Of a stretch of DNA of 10,957 bases, positions 4,622 to 10,957 are shown in pieces. The DNA lies in assembly GCA_030628575.1 (NCBI GenBank), contig DAOVQR010000009.1, positions 1 through 10,957 on the forward strand, in the 5' to 3' direction. The notes beneath the pieces were generated by a model. It made no database searches. It was not told where the DNA came from and saw nothing but the letters and a program-made list of their open reading frames with translations. Source of the stretch: a bacterium. GTDB taxonomy: Bacteria > Patescibacteriota > UBA1384 > JAMDBS01 > DAOVQR01. The stretch's first letter is position 1, and every line of letters starts with the position of its first letter. The position numbers were made by a program, and so were the translations under genes.

Positions 4622-6214
4622 TTAATATCTTTTCTCTTTCGGTCTGTATTGTAATGCTTCGGCAATATGAGCAGGTAAGATATTTTCTGATGATTCCAAG
4701 TCGGCAATTGTCCGAGCTAATTTTAAAATTCGATGATAGGCACGGGCCGATAAATTAAGCTGATTTACTGCTTGTTTCAAAATATCTTTTCCATCCCGAT
4801 CAATTTCACAAAATCTTTTTATATCTTGGGCTCTCATTTCCGAATTTGTATTTAGATGTCTTTTTTTAATATTATCAATATCTAACTTAAATCTTTTTCG
4901 TTGGACATCTCTGGCTTTATTAACTCGTTCGCGTACTTTTTTAGATACTTCAGCTATTTCTTCTTTGGCTAATTTTTCATATTTAATCCGTGGAACTTCA
5001 ATATGAAGATCAATTCTATCCAATAATGGACCTGAAACCTTTTTTTGATAGCGTAAAATTTGTGAAGGAGTGCAAATACACTGCTTGACCGGATCGGTTA
5101 AATATCCGCAAGGACAAGGATTCTGGGCGGCAATCAACATAAATTTAGCCGGAAAAGTCAAAGATCCTTGAGCTCGGGAAACTGTCACAATCCCATCTTC
5201 AAGAGGTTGTCGGAGTGACTCCAAAACTGATCGAGGAAATTCGGCAAATTCATCCAAAAATAATACTCCGCGATGTGCGAGTGATATTTCACCTGGCTTT
5301 GGCCAGGCACCACCACCAACTAAAGCGATATGACTAGCAGTATGGTGTGGACTTCTGAACGGTCGTGATAATATTAAAGGTGTCTCAGTTGGCAATACTC
5401 CGGCAATTGAATAGATTTTAGTAGCTTCTAAAATTTCATCTTTTGTTAAATTTGGTAAAATTGATGGCAATGATTTTGCCAACATTGTTTTGCCGGATCC
5501 CGGCGGACCAGAAAGTAATACATTATGGGCTCCAGCTGCGGCAATTTCAAGCGCTCTTTTTGCTTGCTCTTGACCTTTAATATAGGCAAAATCATATTCA
5601 AAATCATCATTAATTTGATCAGTAAAATCACTATCGTTTCTTTGATAAGATTTAATTATTTTTTCTTGTCTAAAATGAAAAATTAAATCTTTTAAAGTTT
5701 TAACTGGTATGATTTCGATATTTTCAATTAATGATGCCTCTTGAGCATTGATTTCGGGCAAATAAATTCTTTCGATTCCTTTTGATACCGCACTCATAAC
5801 AATTGGTAAAATTCCTTTGGTGTGTCTTAATTTGCCATTTAAAGCCAGTTCACCGACAAAAATGCTCTTATCATCAGAATGACATTTGTTGACTTGATTC
5901 TTTTTGTCAAAAGCTGGAAGCTCGAGATTAATCTGTTTGTCAGCAAATAAAATTCCTACCGCTATTGGTAAATCATAAGCCGGACCTTCTTTTTTGAGAT
6001 CTGCCGGGGCTAAATTTATGGTGATGCGATTAATGGGAAATTGGGCGCCGGAATTTTTAATTGCACTTCTAACACGTTCTTTGGATTCTTCCACGGCTTT
6101 ATCTGGCAAACCTACAATATTAAGAGCAGGCAAACCTTGCCCAATATCCACTTCCACCTCTACTGGATAAGAATCCAATCCCACCACTGCCATTGAATTT
6201 ACTTTTGCTAACAT
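4622..6214 (-). CDS. comM: YifB/ComM family Mg-chelatase-like AAA+ ATPase
   Basis: A 530-residue cytoplasmic AAA+ protein. ComM of Vibrio cholerae is a hexameric helicase that aids branch migration during integration of transforming DNA; the role here is inferred from family. The N-terminal Lon-protease-like domain opens MLAKVNSMAVVGLDSYPVEV and contains NIVGLPDKAVEESKERVRSA and NLAPADLKKEGPAYDLPIA. The ATPase has Walker A GPPGSGKT (236-243), Walker B GVLFLDE (316-322), a Cys pair set CPC/CIC (367-381), and the SGPLLDRIDLHIEVP stretch. The C-terminal ChlI helix bundle has LSARAYHRILKLARTIADLE (488-507). The start is fixed by the conserved N-terminus. A -10 TATAAT ends 6 nt before the ATG and no SD is seen, so the mRNA is probably leaderless. 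Residues about 97-117 look like an extra insert before FVGELAL, and its DNA carries repeat-like strings. It lies 57 nt below the U32 gene. Confidence 0.93.
   Translation of the reverse strand: MLAKVNSMAVVGLDSYPVEVEVDIGQGLPALNIVGLPDKAVEESKERVRSAIKNSGAQFPINRITINLAPADLKKEGPAYDLPIAVGILFADKQINLELPAFDKKNQVNKCHSDDKSIFVGELALNGKLRHTKGILPIVMSAVSKGIERIYLPEINAQEASLIENIEIIPVKTLKDLIFHFRQEKIIKSYQRNDSDFTDQINDDFEYDFAYIKGQEQAKRALEIAAAGAHNVLLSGPPGSGKTMLAKSLPSILPNLTKDEILEATKIYSIAGVLPTETPLILSRPFRSPHHTASHIALVGGGAWPKPGEISLAHRGVLFLDEFAEFPRSVLESLRQPLEDGIVTVSRAQGSLTFPAKFMLIAAQNPCPCGYLTDPVKQCICTPSQILRYQKKVSGPLLDRIDLHIEVPRIKYEKLAKEEIAEVSKKVRERVNKARDVQRKRFKLDIDNIKKRHLNTNSEMRAQDIKRFCEIDRDGKDILKQAVNQLNLSARAYHRILKLARTIADLESSENILPAHIAEALQYRPKEKRY
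5875..5929 (-). repeat. Possible repeat-derived insert inside yifB/comM
   Basis: The DNA of codons 95-113 contains CAGAATGACA (5875-5884) and CTCGAGATT (5921-5929). Both also occur in the non-coding palindrome cluster at 67-75 and 125-134, in the opposite order. The encoded stretch (PAFDKKNQVNKCHSDDKS) lies where relatives usually have a shorter linker before the FVGELAL strand. This is suggestive only: the shared strings are short. Confidence 0.3.
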
Positions 6215-6220
6215 AGTTTT

Positions 6221-6226
6221 ATTATA
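6221..6226 (-). promoter_or_regulatory. -10 box of the yifB/comM gene (leaderless)
   Basis: Minus-strand TATAAT (6221-6226) is followed by AAAACT and then the ATG at 6214. Transcription starting 7 nt after the hexamer would begin on the A of the start codon. No SD lies upstream. The -35 is weak. Confidence 0.6.
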
Positions 6227-6271
6227 ACTTAAAAATCAATAAAAATGTAGTTTTTAATATTGATAGTATTA

Positions 6272-7537
6272 TTAATTTAAAATGATTCTTTCTCGTAGAA
6301 TATCTCCGACTTTAATTCCGTTAGTTAGTGGATTTACTTTAATAATTGCTGGGTTTTTAAGACCGGGGTGATAAATTTTGATTGGTTTTAATCCGATATT
6401 ATATAGTTTGTTTATTTTTTGTTTGATGATTTTATTCGGTGTTAAAATTTCTATTTCATCATTTAATTTTATCTGTCCTTTTACTTCTACAGTCACCAAC
6501 ATTTTTTTCTTATCAAATTTTCTTACAATTCCGATAAAATTATGAGTTCCCTCGCTGCGGTTGGCAAATGTTTGATGATGTTCTAAAGTGGGTTTATCAA
6601 AATAAAACCCAGTGCAAAAACCTCGATTGGAAACAGTTTTTACTTCTTTTAGAAGTTCTTTATCAAATCTACGACCGTTAAATATATCATCAATCGCCTT
6701 ACGATAAGCACGAGCTATAGTTGCCACATAACTGACATTTTTTGCCCGTCCTTCTATTTTCAGTGATATTACACCAGCTTTAATTATTTTTTTCAAGTGT
6801 TCAATTAAACACATATCCTGAGAAGATAAAATATGCATCCCATGTTGGTTTTCATAAATTGGAAAATATTCACCTCTTCTTTTCCCTTCTTCCAACACAT
6901 ATTCTTTAATTTTATAATTCCATCTGCAAGTATGAGCGCAATCACCGCAATTAGCATCACGTCCGGTTAAATAATTTGACAATAAACATCTACCTGAATA
7001 ACTCATACACATGGCGCCATGTACAAATGCTTCCAGCTCAATATCCGACACTTTTTTGTGAATTTGAGCAATTTCTTTAAGTGATAATTCTCGAGCTAAT
7101 ATCACTCTTGATACACCAAGATCGCGCCAAAATTTTACCGTTTCATAGTTGGTTGCAGTTGCTTGAACAGACAAATGAAGTTCAGCTTCTGGGTAGTATT
7201 TTTTTATTAATCGATAGATCCCCGAATCTGAAAATATTATTGCATCTGGTTTTATTTTTCTAAGATATTTAATATGCTTGATGATATTCTTTATACGATC
7301 GTTATGTGAATAAATATTTAATGTAACATAAATCTTTTTATTCAATCTACGAGCGTATTTTATCGCTTTGCCAATATCGCTTTCTTTAATTTGATTTTCA
7401 CGATAGCGAAGCGAAAAATCAGGTACACCAATATAACAAGCATCTGCACCATATCTAAATGCAGTTTTTAGTTTTTCTAGATTCCCCGCAGGCATCAAAA
7501 GCTCAGGCTTTTGTTGTTTTTGTGATTGTTTATTCAT
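6272..7537 (-). CDS. U32 family protein, TrhP/YegQ-like tRNA hydroxylation factor
   Basis: A 421-residue cytoplasmic protein of the 'peptidase U32' family. Characterised members closest in type (YegQ/TrhP, B. subtilis YrrMNO set) help form 5-hydroxyuridine at the tRNA wobble position; older collagenase labels are doubtful. It starts with the TIM-barrel-like PELLMPAGNLEKLKTAFRYG (11-30). The U32 signature EAFVHGAMCMSYSGRCLLS spans 169-187. Further Cys follow at 197, 200 and 204 (NCGDCAHTC), so C177, C184, C197/C200 and C204 may bind an iron-sulfur cluster. NRGFCTGFY is at 304-312, followed by a C-terminal beta-barrel-like part (about 333-415). The length fits the family. The ATG is preceded by a -10 box only 8 nt away and no SD. 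It lies between argS and yifB on the same strand. Catalytic details are inferred from the family. Confidence 0.88.
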   Translation of the reverse strand: MNKQSQKQQKPELLMPAGNLEKLKTAFRYGADACYIGVPDFSLRYRENQIKESDIGKAIKYARRLNKKIYVTLNIYSHNDRIKNIIKHIKYLRKIKPDAIIFSDSGIYRLIKKYYPEAELHLSVQATATNYETVKFWRDLGVSRVILARELSLKEIAQIHKKVSDIELEAFVHGAMCMSYSGRCLLSNYLTGRDANCGDCAHTCRWNYKIKEYVLEEGKRRGEYFPIYENQHGMHILSSQDMCLIEHLKKIIKAGVISLKIEGRAKNVSYVATIARAYRKAIDDIFNGRRFDKELLKEVKTVSNRGFCTGFYFDKPTLEHHQTFANRSEGTHNFIGIVRKFDKKKMLVTVEVKGQIKLNDEIEILTPNKIIKQKINKLYNIGLKPIKIYHPGLKNPAIIKVNPLTNGIKVGDILRERIILN

Positions 7538-7545
7538 AATTGATA

Positions 7546-7573
7546 ATTATACAATTTAATAATATTTCTACAA
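7546..7573 (-). promoter_or_regulatory. Promoter of the U32 gene, near-leaderless
   Basis: Minus-strand -35 TTGTAG (7568-7573), a 16-nt spacer, and -10 TATAAT (7546-7551) ending 8 nt before the ATG at 7537. The predicted transcript has a leader of about 0-3 nt and lacks an SD. Confidence 0.6.
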
Positions 7574-7584
7574 TATAACTAAAA

Positions 7585-7626
7585 AGTTAAATTTCAAAAC
7601 TCAAATCAACAACTTAAAATTAAAAA
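7585..7626. repeat. Degenerate period-7 A-rich tract
   Basis: Between argS and the U32 gene, six consecutive 7-nt units end in A-runs (pattern NNTNAAA: for example AGTTAAA, TTTCAAA, ACTCAAA). The period is clear by eye but the units are degenerate and AT-rich, so chance cannot be fully excluded. Confidence 0.45.
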
Positions 7627-7638
7627 ATAATACAAAAA

Positions 7639-7673
7639 TATTTTACACTTTTCGCTTTACATTTTACGTTTTT
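7639..7673. repeat. Heptanucleotide tract C[AG][CT]TTT[AT]
   Basis: Five 7-nt units: TATTTTA, then four matching C[AG][CT]TTT[AT] (CACTTTT, CGCTTTA, CATTTTA, CGTTTTT). The tract abuts the argS stop codon at 7675. It is the same period as the other heptad tracts but a different unit. It has no coding role here. Confidence 0.7.
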
Positions 7674-7674
7674 C

Positions 7675-9432
7675 TTACATCTTTTCCGGCACATCAATTC
7701 CTAAAAGATTAAGTCCGTTTTTTAGAACTTGAGAAACCATATAACATAGATATAAACGGGTGGCTCGTAGCTCATGGCTTCTGGCATTAATAACTGGATG
7801 TTTCTCGTAGAATTTGGAGAATTCTGTGGCTAGTTCATACAAATAATTGGCTAAGTTGTGAGTTTGATGATTATCAATAACATATTCTAAAATCTCATTA
7901 AAACGCATCACTAGTTGGATCAATCTTTTTTCTTCATCTGTGGTTAATAATTCTGGATTTATTTCAATCGATTGATCAAAATTACCTTTTGCCAAAATTG
8001 AGCCGATTCGCACGTATTGATACTGAAGATATGGTCCGGAATTTCCCTTTAAAGATAAAATTTTATCCCAATCAAATTTAATATTATATTTTTTGTCTTG
8101 AGATAAATCCGTATATTTTACAGCTCCGACTCCAACAATTTTTGCAATTTTTTCTTGTTCTACTTTAGACATTGCACGATCGTGAAGTATCTCTTTTACT
8201 CTGGAAATTGCTTCGTTTAATACATCTTCCAAAAATATAACACGCCCGGCACGAGTTGACATCTTTCCCTCTGACATAGTAATAAGACCAAAATAAATAT
8301 GCTCAAAAATATTTGAATCATATCCTAATAATTCTAAAATTTTAAATAGCTGTTCGAAATAAAGTTTTTGTTCGGCTCCAACAACATAAAGAATTTTATT
8401 TGGATTCCATGTTTTAATTCTATATTTTGCAGTCGCTAAATCGCGAGTAAAATAGAGAGTTGTTCCATCTGATTTTCTAAGTAATGCTGGGGTTTTAATA
8501 CCATATTTTTTTAGATCAATTAAAAGTACTTTCTCACCCCGACCTGTTTCTAGGCGGGGTGAATCTTTTGATGGTTTTCTATTTTCATCAAGCGCTGGCA
8601 CCCATTTAGCCAACCTTTTTCCCTCAGCTATTTTAATCATTTCATCCATTTTATCTTCATAAAAACTCTCACCTAGAGTTTCATCAAATTTAATATTAAG
8701 CATATCGTAAATTACATTAAACTCCTGCAAACTTACATCTCTCATCCACTGCCAAATTTTTTTTGCTTCACTATTGCCCTGTTCGAGTTTTTTAAACCAT
8801 TCTCTTGCCTCATCATTTAAAATTGGTTCAATTTCGGCTTCTTTATGAAACTTAACATACAGCTTTAATAATTCTTTAATTGGATCTCCGTTGATTTTTG
8901 TTCTATCACCCCATTTTTTATAGGCAGTAATTAATTTGCCAAATTGTGTCCCCCAGTCACCGAGGTGATTATCACCTATAACTTTATAACCTTGTGATTG
9001 ATAGATATTATATAATACCTGACCTATGATAGTCGATCGTAAGTGTCCGATGGAAAACGGCTTGGCAATATTTGGTGCCGAATAATCTATGATGATGGTT
9101 TTGCCCTTGCCAGAATCTCCCTGTCCATATTTATCTTGCAATTTTTGATAGTTTTCAAATATCTCTTTGTTTATTTTTTTATTGTCAAAAGTAAAATCAA
9201 CATAGCCGTTTTCGGCTATAACTTTAGAAAAATAGGTGTTGGATAGATTTAATTCATCTGCAATTTTTTTGGCGAATTCTTTAGGATTTTTTTTCTGCTC
9301 TTTTGCATATTTAAACATCGGCACACCAAGACCATTGTGATAATAGCAAATTATATCTGGTTCAATTTTGATCCCAGCACTTTTTATTAGATCAACTATC
9401 TCTTTTTTTACCTCATCTAATACGTAATTCAT
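7675..9432 (-). CDS. argS: Arginine--tRNA ligase (ArgRS)
   Basis: A 585-residue class Ia synthetase that charges tRNA-Arg with arginine in the cytoplasm. Domains in order: N-terminal Arg-S domain (about 1-105), the catalytic Rossmann fold with DYSAPNIAKPFSIGHLRS (HIGH counterpart SIGH at 127-130), GDNHLGDWGTQFGKLI (153-168), RKSDGTTLYFTRDLA (319-333), the KMSK counterpart KMSTR (390-394), and a helical DALR anticodon-binding domain (about 460-585) with NSGPYLQYQYVR before it. The length is normal, but residues about 277-303 form an extra loop, part of which (SPRLETGRGE, 291-300) is encoded by a palindromic element. The ATG at 9432 lies in a heptad repeat; AGGA is about 10 nt upstream, a poor SD. 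An extended -10 lies at 9488-9496. It sits downstream of miaA by 69 nt. Confidence 0.97.
   Translation of the reverse strand: MNYVLDEVKKEIVDLIKSAGIKIEPDIICYYHNGLGVPMFKYAKEQKKNPKEFAKKIADELNLSNTYFSKVIAENGYVDFTFDNKKINKEIFENYQKLQDKYGQGDSGKGKTIIIDYSAPNIAKPFSIGHLRSTIIGQVLYNIYQSQGYKVIGDNHLGDWGTQFGKLITAYKKWGDRTKINGDPIKELLKLYVKFHKEAEIEPILNDEAREWFKKLEQGNSEAKKIWQWMRDVSLQEFNVIYDMLNIKFDETLGESFYEDKMDEMIKIAEGKRLAKWVPALDENRKPSKDSPRLETGRGEKVLLIDLKKYGIKTPALLRKSDGTTLYFTRDLATAKYRIKTWNPNKILYVVGAEQKLYFEQLFKILELLGYDSNIFEHIYFGLITMSEGKMSTRAGRVIFLEDVLNEAISRVKEILHDRAMSKVEQEKIAKIVGVGAVKYTDLSQDKKYNIKFDWDKILSLKGNSGPYLQYQYVRIGSILAKGNFDQSIEINPELLTTDEEKRLIQLVMRFNEILEYVIDNHQTHNLANYLYELATEFSKFYEKHPVINARSHELRATRLYLCYMVSQVLKNGLNLLGIDVPEKM
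8534..8562. repeat. Palindromic element inside argS
   Basis: TCACCCCG (8534-8541), a bulged A, and CCT (8543-8545) pair with AGG (8552-8554) and CGGGGTGA (8555-8562): 11 bp around a 6-nt loop. It is GC-rich in an AT-rich gene and encodes ArgRS residues 291-300. On the minus strand it reads CCCC..TAGAAACAGG..GGGG, sharing TAGAAACA[AG]G between C and G runs with the intergenic hairpin at 82-113. Confidence 0.8.
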
Positions 9433-9465
9433 AATTCAAAATTCCTAATTCATAATTCCAAATCC
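9424..9465. repeat. Heptanucleotide tract NWAATTC spanning the argS start codon
   Basis: Six exact 7-nt units on the plus strand: GTAATTC, ATAATTC, AAAATTC, CTAATTC, ATAATTC and CAAATCC. The first units lie in argS codons 1-3 and include the ATG; the rest form the leader. An upstream ATG at 9451-9453 is in frame but hits TAG after one more codon. Confidence 0.85.
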
Positions 9466-9487
9466 TAAGCTAATATTGCATATATTT

Positions 9488-9496
9488 ATTATAACA
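9488..9496 (-). promoter_or_regulatory. Extended -10 promoter of argS
   Basis: Minus-strand TGTTATAAT fits TGnTATAAT. The start near 9481 gives a leader of about 49 nt made largely of heptad repeats. The -35 is weak. It begins 6 nt before the miaA stop region, so argS can be transcribed apart from miaA. Confidence 0.55.
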
Positions 9497-9501
9497 AAGA
9501 A

Positions 9502-10467
9502 TTATTTTTTATTTAAGAAGCCACTGATTAATTCCTCTGCTTTTAATTTTAAATCTCTTCCGGCTTTTAGCCAATGAATTTGCTTATTCTTGCGAAACCA
9601 GGTGAGTTGGCGACGGGCAAAGGCATGTATCTTGAATTTCAGATTTAAGATTTCAGATTTAAGATTTAAGAAAGATGGATTTTGGAGGTAATTTGATATG
9701 TAACGATATTCAAGGCCGAGTTCTTGTAACCTTTGGTGAGATATACCCTTTTTTAATAATCCTTTTATTTCTTCGATCATTCCCATTTTTATCCGCTGGT
9801 CAACCCATTTATCAATTCGCTGATATAATTCCTTGCGCGGCCAATCAATTACCAAATACAAAAATTCATATGGTGGTTTTTGTTTTTGGTATTTTGAAAT
9901 AGGTTTTTTATGGAGTTCGTATACTTCTAAGGCACGAATTAATCGACGTCTATTATTTTTGTATTTTTTCAATGTATCGGGATCTACTTTTTCTATCCTA
10001 CTTTCAATTTCTTTATCTGATAATTTTTCAATTTTCTTTCTGATTTTTTTACTCTCACTCTTACTCGATACTCGAAACTTATATCCTTTTGTTATTGCAT
10101 CAATATAAAATCCTGTCCCACCAATCAAAAATGGGATTTTGCCGCGCTTAATAATATCTTTGATGATTTTATAAGCCAATTGTTGAAATTCTGCGACTGA
10201 GTAACGAACCTTCGGATCACAAATATCCAATCCATAATGAATAACACCATCAATTTCATAAACCGGGCCAAAACCACCGCAACCTCGTAGGTTGCGGTTT
10301 TTATAAGGTTTATCAATATATGGTTTGGCAGTGCCAATATCTAAACCTTTATAAATGGTCCGTGAATCAACACAAATAATTTCACCATTATATATTTTGG
10401 CGAGATCAACTGCTAAAGACGTTTTACCAGAAGCTGTTGGACCAGTTATTACAATAATCTTATTCAT
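9502..10467 (-). CDS. miaA: tRNA dimethylallyltransferase MiaA
   Basis: A 321-residue cytoplasmic enzyme that transfers a dimethylallyl group to N6 of A37 in tRNAs reading UNN codons; the Phe, Leu and Cys tRNAs here include candidate substrates. P-loop GPTASGKT (9-16), DSRTIYKGLDIGTAKP (34-49), GLDICDP (79-85) with YSVAEFQ (89-95), FLIGGTGFYIDAI (113-125), NNRRRLIRALEVYE (171-184), LGLEYRY (250-256) and FARRQLTWFRK (283-293). Two segments are repeat-encoded: residues 57-64 by a perfect palindrome in the variable loop after GTAKP, and residues 266-278 by a 7-nt tandem repeat in the helix before FARRQ. All catalytic motifs remain, so it should be active. The start is supported by GGGAG (10474-10478), 6 nt before the ATG. 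It follows the 57-codon gene by 35 nt. Confidence 0.96.
   Translation of the reverse strand: MNKIIVITGPTASGKTSLAVDLAKIYNGEIICVDSRTIYKGLDIGTAKPYIDKPYKNRNLRGCGGFGPVYEIDGVIHYGLDICDPKVRYSVAEFQQLAYKIIKDIIKRGKIPFLIGGTGFYIDAITKGYKFRVSSKSESKKIRKKIEKLSDKEIESRIEKVDPDTLKKYKNNRRRLIRALEVYELHKKPISKYQKQKPPYEFLYLVIDWPRKELYQRIDKWVDQRIKMGMIEEIKGLLKKGISHQRLQELGLEYRYISNYLQNPSFLNLKSEILNLKFKIHAFARRQLTWFRKNKQIHWLKAGRDLKLKAEELISGFLNKK
9629..9670. repeat. Heptanucleotide tract ATTT[AC]AG inside miaA
   Basis: Five exact units of ATTT[AC]AG (9636-9670) preceded by a degenerate one (9629-9635). The tract encodes MiaA residues about 266-278 in frame. It replaces the usual short helix sequence with little change of length. 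Confidence 0.88.
10276..10298. repeat. Palindromic element inside miaA
   Basis: ACCGCAACCT (10276-10285), a CGT loop and AGGTTGCGGT (10289-10298) form a perfect 10-bp stem. It is GC-rich, unlike its surroundings, and encodes MiaA residues 57-64 (NRNLRGCG) in a loop where related enzymes vary in length. Confidence 0.85.
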
Positions 10468-10502
10468 TTCGATCTCCCGAAAGCACCCGAAAAAGTCTCA
10501 AA

Positions 10503-10676
10503 TTACGCCCGAAAATATTTTTTAGTTCTTATCTTCTTACGTTTTTTAGTGATAATTCGTTGTAATTCAAAAACAGATTTGCCGCTTACTTTATCTTTAC
10601 CGATTTTATCACGATCAGCTCTTTCCCTAAGCTTCTTTTCAACTTCCTCTAGTTGTTCATCATTATTTTGATTCAT
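10503..10676 (-). CDS. Small charged protein, 57 residues, unknown
   Basis: An unrecognised small gene. The product begins MNQNNDEQLEEVEKKLRER and ends with a strongly basic tail (TKKRKKIRTKKYFRA). It looks helical: an acidic then alternating charged first half, a GKDKVSGKSVFELQRI middle, and a C-terminal Lys/Arg stretch that could bind RNA or ribosomes. No membrane segment is present. Codon use is like the neighbours, and the frame runs cleanly from ATG (10674-10676) to TAA. A weak AGGG lies about 11 nt upstream. It ends 35 nt before miaA on the same strand, so it may be cotranscribed. After its end, TTTCGGG occurs three times within about 40 nt. The call rests on context and coherent composition, not homology. 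Confidence 0.55.
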   Translation of the reverse strand: MNQNNDEQLEEVEKKLRERADRDKIGKDKVSGKSVFELQRIITKKRKKIRTKKYFRA

Positions 10677-10733
10677 AATAATTATTGCCCTTCATAAAAT
10701 ATTCAATTTTCAATCTCTATTTTATTTCAAGAC

Positions 10734-10823
10734 ATTCGTCACATATTTTATAAATCTATTCACTTTGATTGAAGTGGCTTGCCATGAGAAACGTTGAGAA
10801 TGTAATTCGAAAGCGTGACGAAT
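10734..10823. repeat. 90-nt unit bounded by a 9-bp inverted repeat
   Basis: ATTCGTCAC (10734-10742) and GTGACGAAT (10815-10823) are perfect inverted copies enclosing the second tRNA-trailing repeat. The first copy near 171 has the matching right end (GTGACAAAT) but no left partner that I can see, so this could be a degraded miniature element or chance. Confidence 0.4.
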
Positions 10824-10826
10824 GGT
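10775..10826 (-). repeat. tRNA-trailing repeat, copy 2
   Basis: The partner of 171-222. The 25-nt block at 10775-10799 is identical. The 14-nt centre (10800-10813) is different, and CGTGACGAATGGT follows. On the minus strand it directly follows the CCA-like end of the tRNA-like relic. Confidence 0.75.
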
Positions 10827-10904
10827 GCAGGGAAGAGGACTCGCCCACTAATTCCTAAGATTCACCCCGCACCGATTTAATAATCTGGTGCGTGAACTAG
10901 CCGC
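10823..10904 (-). pseudogene. tRNA-like relic ending in ACCA
   Basis: About 82 nt with the length and end of a tRNA but no valid cloverleaf. The 3' end reads TCCCTGC-A-CCA. The expected 5' partner GCAGGGA is absent, and the T-arm lacks TTCGA (it reads GGGCGAGTCC). The 5' part GCGGCTAGTTCA recalls an acceptor plus D-arm start. GGTGC near 10870 can pair upstream with GCACC (hairpin GCACC-A-GATT/AATC-GGTGC) or downstream, as GGTGCGGGG with CCCTGCACC. It lies between the truncated class II tRNA and trailing repeat copy 2. I read it as a decayed tRNA, but a structured ncRNA is possible. Confidence 0.4.
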
Positions 10905-10914
10905 TTTAAAAATT

Positions 10915-10957
10915 TGGTGGGCGGAAGAGGATTCGAACCTCCACGGGTTTTACCCCA
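10915..10957 (-). tRNA. Partial class II tRNA (3' part)
   Basis: The window cuts this gene. Visible on the minus strand are a variable-arm hairpin (GGG/CCC around TAAAA), T-stem GGAGG/CCTCT with loop TTCGAAT, acceptor strand TCCGCCC, discriminator A and encoded CCA (10915-10917). The long variable arm restricts it to Ser, Leu or Tyr. The anticodon is outside the window, so identity is not assigned. Confidence 0.85.

Noticed and set aside
5291..5306. CCTGGC/GCCAGG hairpin inside yifB
   Set aside because: It encodes the conserved GAWPKPGE stretch of the family, so the palindrome is probably coincidental.
9675..10108. Plus-strand open frames opposite miaA
   Set aside because: They show no SD, no promoter and no family-like features. 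They are antisense shadows of miaA.

Overview
The window is visibly AT-rich and densely packed with housekeeping genes. It uses standard stop codons. Most coding genes lie on the minus strand. The set includes short single-TM proteins with Lys-rich starts, a membrane-anchored family 5 solute-binding protein next to secG, a DUF4349 protein, a YifB/ComM ATPase, a U32 'peptidase', ArgRS and MiaA. All complete tRNA genes encode CCA. This style fits a small-genome uncultured bacterium, most likely Candidate Phyla Radiation/Patescibacteria. That placement is an inference from gene style; no marker gene here fixes the phylum.

Layout. 1-218 holds no gene but carries several palindromes and one copy of a tRNA-trailing repeat. 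219-542 is a minus-strand tRNA operon (Leu-GAG, Phe-GAA, Val-TAC) with a good promoter at 560-588. 635-1258 (+) is a small HAD-like hydrolase whose end overlaps the convergent solute-binding protein gene (1227-2648, -). secG (2667-2882, -) lies immediately upstream of that gene. A divergent promoter region at 2893-2932 serves secG and the tRNA-Gly/tRNA-Cys pair (2957-3107, +). These are followed by a Lys-rich single-TM protein (3191-3550, +). From 3586 to 10676 everything is on the minus strand. In transcription order it runs: a 57-codon gene, miaA, argS, a U32/TrhP-like gene, a yifB/comM-like gene, a DUF4349 protein. The right end (10734-10957) holds a second copy of the tRNA-trailing repeat, a tRNA-like relic, and the 3' part of a class II tRNA cut by the window edge.

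Functional theme. Much of the block concerns tRNA: five complete tRNA genes, a partial one, ArgRS, MiaA (A37 prenylation) and a TrhP-like U32 protein (probable wobble-U hydroxylation). SecG and the anchored solute-binding protein concern the envelope. YifB/ComM suggests DNA uptake or recombination. Several minus-strand genes have a -10 box so close to the ATG that the mRNA would be leaderless or nearly so, while others have clear Shine-Dalgarno sites.

The most unusual signals are repeats rather than genes. (1) Palindromic elements are embedded in frame in argS and miaA, and possibly a repeat-derived insert in yifB, like Rickettsia palindromic elements. (2) Heptanucleotide (7-nt period) tracts occur at five places with different unit sequences, three of them in or touching coding sequence. 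(3) A 52-nt element with identical spacing sits directly downstream of the CCA end of two minus-strand tRNA or tRNA-like units about 10.6 kb apart, and its TGRCAAGCCA motif also follows tRNA-Cys.
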